Positions 56,256-64,000 of a DNA stretch of 64,000 bases are shown in pieces. The first letter of the stretch is position 1; each line of letters opens with the position of its first letter. A program made the translations under genes and the position numbers. The stretch is taken from assembly GCA_029706075.1 (NCBI GenBank), contig JAINUG010000088.1:2279001-2343000 (forward strand), written 5' to 3'. The stretch comes from Aldrovandia affinis. Its lineage: Eukaryota; Chordata; Actinopteri; Notacanthiformes; Halosauridae. The notes below the pieces were generated by a model. That model was not told where the DNA came from and ran no database searches. It worked only from the letters and a program-made list of their open reading frames with translations.

Positions 56256-58408
56256 CATAGCTGTGTCTATTCAATGTACAGCACACATTTCACCTAGTAT
56301 ACCTTTGTTTTTTGCCTACACCTATGATTATTTCCAGGTGCTCCATTGATTTCCACAATGGAGATGTGTTGCTGATCGAACCAATCACTGAGGTAAATTG
56401 ATTGGCCATGGTCATTATAAAGCATGCAATTTTGTGAAAAGTGATTTAGAAAATCATAATTGTGTCTAGCCACCATGATGTATGAGATAATGATCATGTG
56501 TATATTAATATGTTTATGTTTCCAGAGCTTGCCAAACTCCTTTCTGTTTCTTTTTTCCTTTCCCCTTTTCTGTTGGGGTTCTTCAAGCACCGAAAGTGCA
56601 CCTTGTGTAATGTAGCAATGGCACTTTCTGTTTGCGGCCCGGAGCTGTGTGTGACGTTGGTTGGGGGGGGTTCTTCCTTAATTGTGCATGGGGGTTACAA
56701 AATGGACTGCAGTGAAAGAGAGGTTTCAGAGACATCCGTTTGAAGCCTTAATGACACTACTCATCCGGTACCGGCACCAGATAACTTCTGCCTCCAATTT
56801 TGTTATTATAATGCATTCTTTTGAGCAGTAAATGGATCCCACAATGCACTTTTTTCGGTCTGTTATTATCCCCAAGAAGGGTTGTGTTTATGTTTCATGG
56901 GGAGAATAAAAACAATTTACATCCACATGTCAATTGTAGAGCTGTCATTATATACAAAATAACTCCCCGGTGACTGACTTAAGAACATTTTCCACCCCTT
57001 CCACATGGTGCGGCATTCACAAGTTTAATTTCCCTAGGAGTGAATGTGGTGTTCTTTTTTCAATGAGCCTTTGTCCAAAGTGAATTAGCTGCAAAATAGG
57101 TGAATAAGACTTGTATGATTGTTACCTCCATTGTGAGATTGAGGACTGCCTACCCTGTCTTCAGCACTCCTTTCTTTTGGCCCAGTAATCCCCATACCTT
57201 CTGTTAAAGGATGGCCAATGAGCCATCACTTCATCGGTAGTTACATTATGAAAGATAGTGATTGACCTTTGGTGTGGTGGGGAGGGTGGGATTGCATGGT
57301 GAAAGGGTTTTACAGTTATGGAGTTAGGCTCTTGAGTTCATGAAAGCCGTATTTTTGGCATTCCCTCCTATTTAGACATGCCCAAATATAACAGTTCATA
57401 GCTCAAAAACGGTGATGGTCACATGCATCAAATAGCATGTGGACACAGCAGAGCCTAAAGGACTGAAGATAAAATGTACAACAAAATAGGCATTGTAGTT
57501 TTCTTATGTAGAAACTCAATACTAAAACTCTTGTGTTTGAAAAGCAATACAGGAGTTACATTTCATGATAAACCTATGGATTTTTGTGCAAGCCTTGTAC
57601 AATATGTCAAATAAATCTGTGCAAAACAACTTCTAGACCCAAGGGCTCATGAACTAGAGGCCTTTTAGTGGGTGCTGTCACCTGTGGCCTCCAAGTGTTC
57701 CAAAACCTATTCAAGGTGGCAAAATTAGCCCAATGATTTATATTCACTTCTGTGACACTGGAAAACGTACTAAAATGTTTTGGTGACTATAAAACCTGAA
57801 ATATCACACAACCCATTGTGGATAATTATTTTACATTTATTTTACATTGGTACCTGTTTTGCTCACAAAAGTGGCCCAATTCACAATGAGATTCACACCA
57901 CTACATGTTGTTGCCTATGAGACACACACACCAAAGTCAAACCAAAGAACTGGACAGCAACAACCACATTTTTCCAATGTTAAAAAAAGTAACCAATAGG
58001 CATTTACCATTATAAACAAAAAAACCCAGCAACAGCTGCCAACATTAGCAAAAATGGTCGTTTTGGTCGTGCCAGTTGAATTAATCCTTTTTTGCTACAA
58101 AGCACAAGGCCATGTCACAGGACATTGTCTGGTATCTTCTGGGGGCAGAACCTGGCACTTCCGCCTACTAGCTGAGTGGTAGCTACTTACCGGTCAATGG
58201 GATCCTAGCTGTGGTACAGGGTCTTCTTTGTGGCTTTTGTAATTGAAAAAGCAAAAAATAAATCAAAATAAACTAAGAGAAAAGTATGAAGAGTTTTCCA
58301 AAACTCTGAAGTGCTTGCACTCTCTTCAATCGCATGCATCTTCATTAGCATGATGCGCATAAAGTTAATTCATGATAGTAAATGCAAACCAAAGGAAACC
58401 TACAATTG
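56256..58408. other. No gene recognised
   Basis: About 2.1 kb without recognised coding motif, terminal repeats or RNA gene. Plain sequence with small chance frames. Confidence 0.45.
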
Positions 58409-59227
58409 GCTACAACTAGGGTTGCCACCCGTCCCGGATTTTCCGGGATTGTTCTCTTTTTTGAGTGACTGTCCCGGAAAATCTGTATTCCTTTCCGGGA
58501 CACTAATTGTCCCGGTTTTTAGTCAAAATGCACTTCTATCGTTTCATGACTGTTTCTATGCAATCTGAGGTTTCATCAGACTCGTTTCATTTCTCTCTGT
58601 GCTGTTTTCTTCCTGATTGTCAATGTGACTATTACATTACATTACATTATAGGCATTTGGCAGACGCTCTTATCCAGAGCGACATACAACAAAGTGTTAA
58701 CCGTAGTCAAGAACAGTTTAGCTGAAAGCCACCCTAGTGGGATACTTAGTACAATTCCTGGGTGCTAGGAGCAACCACATAGTTAAACTAGGACCCTGTA
58801 GGTAAATCTGTAGCCACAATTCAGAGGTAGCAGTAAAGCACTCAATGCAGGAAATAATGCCTAAGCCTAATACAATACATAAACAAGTAGACGTGTAAAC
58901 TAAGCAACTATGTCCCTAAGTTAACAAAACCGGACTACGGGGAGAGGTGCACCCTGAAGAGGTGAGTCTTCAGTCGTCGCTGAAGGTGGCCAGGGTCTCA
59001 GCTGTTCTGACTTCCACAGGAAGGTCATTCCACCATCGTGGAGCCAGAACCGACAGAAGACGTGACGGGGAAGCGCAGGTGCGGAGGGGGAGGTGCTAGG
59101 CGTCCTGAGGTAGCAGAACGGAGAGGTCTGGCAGGTGTGTAGGGTTTGAAGATCTTGAGGAGGTATGTTGGGGCTGATCCCTTGACTGCCTGGTATGCTA
59201 GGACTAATGTCTTGAATTTGATGCGAG

Positions 59228-60901
59228 CTATAACAGGCAGCCAGTGGAGGGTAGTGAGCAGGGGGGTGACATGGGAGTGTCTAGGAAGGTTGTAGACCAG
59301 ACGGGCTGCAGCGTTCTGGATGAGTTGCAGGGTCTGATGGCAGATGCGGGAAGGCCAGCCAGGAGCGAGTTGCAGTAGTCCAAGCGGGACAGTACCATTG
59401 CTTGGACCAGGAGCTGGGTAGAGTACGTGGTAAGGAAGGGATGGATCCTCCTGATGTTATACAGGAAGAATCTGCACGCCCGGCTTACCGCTGCAATGTT
59501 CATTGATAGGGACAGCCTGTTGTCCATCACCACACCGAGATTCTTCGCGCAGGGTGATGATGTCACCAGGGTGTCACCTAGAGAAATAGAGAAATCAAGG
59601 TGGGGAGAGTTTAGGGCAGGAATGAAGATTAGTTCTGTTTTGCCTGGGTTGAGCTTTAGGTGGTGACTGTCCATCCAGCTCTGAATGTCCCCCAGGCAAG
59701 CAGAGATGCGGGTAGAGACCTGAGTGTCTGATGGGGAGAAGGAGAGAAAGAGTTGAGTGTCATCAGCATAACAATGGTAAGATAAGCCGTGGGCAGAGAT
59801 TACAGAGCCAAGGGAGCGGGTGTACAGGGAGAAGAGAAGGGGACTGAGGACTGACCCCTGTGGAACCCCGGTGGGGAGGGAGCGAGGCGGTGATACTTTA
59901 CCAGCCCAGGCAACCTGGAAGGAGCGACCGGAGAGGTAGGACTCGATCCAGGCGAGGGCTGTACCGCAGATCCCTGTTGCTGCCAGGGAGGACAGGAGGA
60001 TGGAGTGCTCCACAGTGTCGAAGGCAGCTGAGAGATCAAGCAGGATCAGGATGGAGGAGAGGGAGGTGGCTCGTGCGGTGTGAAGAGCCTCATTGACCGA
60101 GAGGAGAGCGGTTTCTGTTGAGTGGCCAGGTCTGAAGCCGGACTGGTGGGGGTCCAGCAGGTTATTTTCTGTGAGGAAAGCAGAGAGTTGGTTAGATACT
60201 GCTCTTTCGAGGGTTTTAGACAGGAAGGGGAGGAGGGATACTGGGCGATAATTCTGGATCACTGAGGGGTCTAGAGTGGGTTTTTTCAGCAGAGCGGTGA
60301 TATGGGCCCTTTTGAAGGGCGAGGGGAAACAACCAGAAGACAGGGAGGAGTTCACAAGGGAGGTGACAAATGGGAGGATGTCAGGTGTGATCGCCTGGAG
60401 GAGGGATGAAGGGATAGGGTCGAGGGCACAAGTGGTAGGGCGGTGGGAGAGGAGGAGGTGGGAAATATCAGAGTCTGAGAGGGGAGAAAAGAGGGAAGCA
60501 GGGGAGGGCACAGAGGGAGTGGAGGGCACAGCGGGAGTGGAAGGCACAGCGGGAGTGGAGGGCACAGAGGGAGTGGAGGGCACAGAGGGAGTGGAGGGCA
60601 CAGAGGGAGTGGAGGGCACAGAGGGAGTGGAGGGCGCAGCGGGAGTGGAGGGCACAAAGGAGCTGCGGATGTCTGCAATTTTCTCCTCGAAGAAAGCAGC
60701 AAAGTCATCTGCAGTGAAGGGGGACTGAGGTGGGGGAGGAGGTGTGCTGAGGAGAGAGGAGAAAATAGAGAACAGTTGACGAGGTTTAGATATAGAATTT
60801 TGAATTTGAGTTTGGTAGAAGATTGCCTTAGCGGCAGTGATGGCAGAAGAAAACACAGACAGTAAAGACTGATAGGATGAAAGGTCGACTATCGTATGCA
60901 T
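59228..60901 (-). pseudogene. L2 ORF2 reverse transcriptase, open 557 codons
   Basis: The frame is open from the linker after the (missing) endonuclease through the reverse transcriptase. A Pro-rich linker with (V/A)PSTP(S/A) hexapeptide repeats spans residues about 85-135. Then come [112 protein letters not shown] (catalytic Asp pair intact), LKLNPGKTELIFIP, AKNLGVVMDNRLSL and SRLDYCNSLLAGLPASAIRP. A frameshift right after that displaces the C-terminal LHWLP...RWWNDLP region, which continues in other frames to about 58940. This is the longest open coding stretch in the window and so a young-looking copy. Confidence 0.95.
60500..60660 (-). repeat. 18-bp in-frame minisatellite in L2 ORF2
   Basis: GGGAGTGGAGGGCACAGA-type units repeat about nine times in phase with the ORF, giving a PSTPSV hexapeptide array in the linker before the reverse transcriptase. 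Small differences (GCGGGAGTG/GAGGGAGTG) alternate Ala and Ser. Confidence 0.92.
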
Positions 60902-61030
60902 CCAATGACAAGTCGCAAAAACAAAACCACGTCATTTTATTTGATTGGTAGCCAAACTGAGAGCGTTACCTTATTGCCTAGCAACTGCCTGTCTGGCGTG
61001 TGCATGTGACAGTTCTAACATTTGACATTT

Positions 61031-61260
61031 ACATTTATATTTACATTTTAGGCATTCAGCAGGCGCTCTTACCAGAGCGACTTACACAGTTTACATTTCT
61101 TTACATACAATCTATTTATACAGCTGGATATTTTTTACTGAAGCAATTCAGGTTAAGTACCTTGCTCAAGGGTACAACGGCTGTGCCCCACCTGGGAAAT
61201 GAACCAGCAACCTCTGAGTTACAAGCCCAGTTCCCTAACCATTACACCACACTGCCGCCT
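61031..61260 (-). mobile_element. tRNA-derived SINE with L2-type tail (copy 4)
   Basis: Minus-strand copy of the 871 family. The tail stem-loop reads CGCTCTGGTAAGAGCG, with one loop base lost (GGTA). The B box region is near 61196-61210. It lies between the L2 insertion and the zinc-finger region of the surrounding hAT. Confidence 0.88.
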
Positions 61261-61309
61261 TTCAACGGGTAAACAGACGAGGAGGATAACAACAGCAGCC
61301 AGCCAACCA

Positions 61310-61975
61310 AAAAGAAAAAACGTTGTACAACATAACACCGAATGGGCCAAAAAATAATATTTAGCAGAATGGGTAAGGCCTACCCAAGGGGATCCATTTT
61401 CTGCAACCTGTCTTGTATGTCCAGCCAAAATAGTAGTCAAATATGGAAGTAAAACGTCACTTGAAATGCACGCAAAGTCAAATAAGCATCAGAGTCTTGT
61501 ACAAAGTAAACGCAGGAATCTGAGCATTGCAACATTCATGACAAAAAGAGTTCATCCGAGGACAACAGAATTGCAGTAGCGGAATTAACTTCAGTATATC
61601 ATGGCATGCAGCATGGACACAGCTACTTATCTACAGACTGTGGCTATAAGGTTAGTGCTAAATCTTACAGCCAGAAACAATTAGCTACAGAGTTGAAAAA
61701 CGGTCCTTATTTTTCTGTGTGTTCTGACGCATCAAACTCTGGCCAGGCTAAACTTTACCCATACACAGTCCAGTATTTCCATGAAGCAGAGGGTGTTAAG
61801 TATGGACTATTGGAATTTTACGAAGACCCTGAGGAAACTAGCAGAGCTATATACGAGCAGATTGTTAACATCACAGAAAGTAATGGCCTGTCTGTCAGTC
61901 AAATTAGTGCCTATGGTGCCGATAATGCATCAGTTAATTTTGTCCAGCAATCATTTTTTCATATTAGCTAATGTA
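61310..61975 (+). pseudogene. hAT transposase, N-terminal half with BED-like finger
   Basis: In one frame there are CLVCPAKIVVKYGSKTSLEM and HAKSNKH (61410-61480; Cys-x2-Cys and His-x5-His, a BED/C2H2-like finger), then ATFMTKRVHPR. The open frame 61606-61971 has YFSVCSDASNSGQAKLYPYT (Asp of DASN), LLEFYEDPEETSRAIYEQI and ISAYGADNASVNF (second Asp). These are hAT catalytic-core motifs. A frame change near 61570 and loss of everything after 61971 (insertion and dimerisation domains) make it inactive. Confidence 0.82.
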
Positions 61976-62289
61976 TTAAATACCCCTTTTTAAACAATGG
62001 TACACATTCATTTTGGTGTAAAGGGACAGCAGCCCGAGGCCAGAGCGAGTGCGTCTACAAGTGTGAGTGCTTCTGCAAGTGCAAGTATGTCAGCGCAAAT
62101 ATAGGTAAAAGGCTTTACTATGTAACATCGGAATAGAGCATAAGAGTAGGCTATAATGGTTACAAAGTGGGGCTACAATGATTAGGTTACAATGGTTACA
62201 AAGTGCATAAGGTTTCCAACCCCACCCCCAACCCCCCAAAAAAGTGTCCCGGATTTTCAGAAGTCAAAGGTGGCAACCCTAGCTACCAC

Positions 62290-62419
62290 CCAGACCAATT
62301 TCAGCATATATGGAGGAAAGTAGTGTCAATTATTCCACTGGATCATGCCATGTGATCATACTATTGGTGGCACTGGTTGGACATTCAAGAGATAAGAGAT
62401 GCTCAACTCGCCTCCTCCA
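62290..62419. other. No feature
   Basis: Short spacer between the hAT end and a MITE piece. Confidence 0.4.
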
Positions 62420-62571
62420 ACCACCCCTGCACTAAAACACCTGATTCAACTAATTCACTAATCATGGTCTACAATCAAGACCTTAATTAGTTGAATCAGG
62501 TATTTAGTGCTGGGCTAGAACAAAAGCCTGCACCGACACCGGCCCTTCTCGGATAAGATTGGACACCACTG
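62420..62571. mobile_element. hAT MITE fragment (49435 family)
   Basis: ACACCTGATTCAACTAATTC, GGGCTAGAACAAAAGCCTGC and GGCCCTTCTCGGATAAGATT with GGACACCACTG match the right part of the 49435 element. The left terminus is lost (ACCACCCCTGCAC). Confidence 0.75.
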
Positions 62572-64000
62572 GGTTAAGAGATCCTTCAAGGGCTGTAACT
62601 TGTTCTCCCGATGTCTCTGTGAACACTCTTAAAGCAGGATTTGTTTCTCGGCTGTTAAGTCTGTTAAAATACGCGTTGTTGTCGCATTTTAGATATTTAG
62701 ATATAGAGCCCGGGGCTCTGATTCTGAGTAAGACATTTGCCAGGGCGCAAAATCGGCTTCTAAAATCGGCTAGCCCCAGCACAAATTAAGCACTGATCTT
62801 CATATTTTCGGTGCATTTAACCGTGATATTTAGAGAAGAAAATGCTTTATGATGTAGACAGCCTGTCGGTGTGCCGGTTACCTCTTTCCAGCCCGACTGT
62901 TCTAATATCGGAAACATGTTTCCGGTGGTTGTAACGTCAATATCTCTTTAATACGCTCACCGTTTTTTTTCATGAAACCACTTGTTTGATAGGGTAGAAT
63001 GTGTATTTTCATTATATATGATTGGTGTATGACTAGAGGGCAGGAAATAGGTACTTTCTCGAAAAGAAAACCTCAGCACGGTAAATGGTTATTTGAAGCT
63101 GGCGCCAGAGGTATCCGCCTGTGTTCCGTGCGGTCCATCAGGTTTCTGACAGCTTCAGACAGACATATTGAGGTAAGGAACTGTAGGCTATACACTACTT
63201 TTTTCATTCTGGTAATATATTATTTACCTTTAGGATAGTTTTATTATTTTTATAAAACATCTGTGAGATGAACATTTGACGCCTGTGGTGCAAAATGAGT
63301 AACATTAGACAATGAAATTTGGAGGCAAAGCCAGACCTAGCTTTTCCCTGAGGTGAAATATACATTTTATTTATTCTTTAACTTTATTAATGTCATCGAC
63401 TTATTTAAAGAATATTAATAGATTTTTGTTGTAAATCAGAAATGTAGAAAAATCCTTCTGAGACAATGTTAGATAAGTAGCTTGTGTTAGCTAACATTAG
63501 CTTGCTAGCAAACAGTTGCATTCAAGGTGTACGCGACGAAAAGGCACTCCACATCACCTAAAATGAAGTGCCTCAAGGTATTTTTTTCTAATATCATATT
63601 TGATAACTGATAAGAATATTTGTTATTGGGTATCAGAGGTAAAACGAACTAAACAGCTAGCTGTAGATTAGCTGTTTCATAGATAGGGTAGCTAGCTGTG
63701 GCAGCTACACGGAAATAACTTGGTTTGTAATGTTACTTTTTATCCCACCAGACAGAGCATGAAAATTCATGAAATTTGATACCTTATTCACTCTCATATG
63801 TTAAGTTTTAAGGAAGTTATGGTCATTTTAACACTCGAAAATTTGCATATTGACCCCCATTGCTTTTCAATGGGCTTGAAACAAAAGCTGTGATCCAATA
63901 ACATAAATGGCCATAACTTTCTTAAAAATAAAGATAATTGCATGAACAGTAATTACAGATTGAAGCATTCTAAAAAATATATGATATATATATCTTAATT
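62572..64000. other. No gene recognised
   Basis: The frame 62999-63238 has no known motif. GTAAGG at 63173 could be a donor, but nothing else supports an exon. Confidence 0.4.

Larger units (their letters stand above)
58631..60905 (-). mobile_element. L2 (UnaL2-type) LINE, 5'-truncated
   Basis: On the minus strand it ends in CGCTCTGGATAAGAGCG (58665-58681) and TATAATGTAATGTAATGTAA, the same 3' end as the SINEs. The ORF2 frame occupies most of the rest, with the RT C-terminus (58940-59230) frameshifted. The endonuclease is missing. No clear duplication; CAATG lies near both ends. Confidence 0.9.
58417..62281 (+). mobile_element. hAT element with nested L2 and SINE
   Basis: Ends TAGGGTTGCCACC and GGTGGCAACCCTA are 13-base perfect inverses, and further in both ends carry GTCCCGGATTTTC or its inverse. 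Flanks are GCTACAAC (58409-58416) and GCTACCAC (62282-62289), 7 of 8 identical. It contains an L2 ORF2 (58631-60905, minus), a SINE (61031-61260, minus) and hAT transposase pieces (61310-61975). Without the inserts it is about 1.4 kb and lacks the C-terminal half of the transposase. Confidence 0.9.

Noticed and set aside
60276..60728. Plus-strand frame with repeated GVEGTE units
   Set aside because: It is the reverse-strand shadow of the minisatellite in the L2 ORF2.
62999..63238. 79-codon frame with a possible donor GTAAGG at its end
   Set aside because: No motif, no matching exon, and the start is not supported.

Overview
The window reads as ray-finned (teleost) fish nuclear DNA: AT-rich, intron-like, with no bacterial-style operons and almost no intact host coding sequence. 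Indicators are many L2/UnaL2-type LINEs, a Rex3 (RTE) 3' end with its CCAT/GATG tail, tRNA-derived SINEs that carry the LINE stem-loop tail, Tc1, hAT, Harbinger and piggyBac-type DNA elements, and a decayed Ty3/Gypsy pol. I cannot name the species. The UnaL2-like tails would fit an early-branching teleost, but that is a guess.

Layout. 1-4.7 kb: SINE pieces, a possible solo LTR and unassigned DNA. 4.7-5.4 kb: a CR1-like LINE end. 5.5-10.0 kb: the only host-like gene trace, a broken multi-exon pseudogene resembling fish SAMD3-like proteins, split by a repeat that itself holds a 1.65-kb Tc1 element. 10-18 kb: foldback elements, a Harbinger remnant, an unusual element whose ends are arrays of a GGTCCTATGTTCCC motif, and SINE/CR1 fragments. 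18.1-18.5 kb: a SINE with a perfect 12-bp target-site duplication. 18.9-27.1 kb: two head-to-tail esterase-ORF1 LINEs on the minus strand. 27-35.8 kb: an internally deleted hAT, minisatellite, Tc1 and Harbinger remnants, a 50-bp-stem hairpin and a SINE. 35.8-41.6 kb: a stratified nest (LINE, Tc1, LINE) in which one LINE is interrupted by a piggyBac-type element (TTAA) and by a hAT (8-bp duplication), the hAT in turn holding a short L2 copy. 42-49.8 kb: small MITEs, a SINE and Rex3. 50.3-52.4 kb: a decayed TTF-type hAT with a SINE in its transposase. 53.5-56.3 kb: a LINE endonuclease piece and a Gypsy pol with a SINE inside. 58.4-62.3 kb: a hAT with well-matched ends holding an L2 ORF2 and a SINE. 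The last 1.4 kb has nothing I recognise.

How the parts relate. The LINEs are autonomous retrotransposons (most here broken). The SINEs share with the L2 copies a CGCTCT-GGATA-AGAGCG stem-loop and so probably used L2 reverse transcriptase. The short DNA elements depend on transposases of their superfamilies, of which only decayed copies are visible. I see no new defence or metabolic system. The best leads are the repeat-ended element at 12.5-13.2 kb, the covarying stem-loop family, the long hairpin at 33.3 kb and the SAMD3-like pseudogene. All protein family calls are from memory of family motifs, with no database search.
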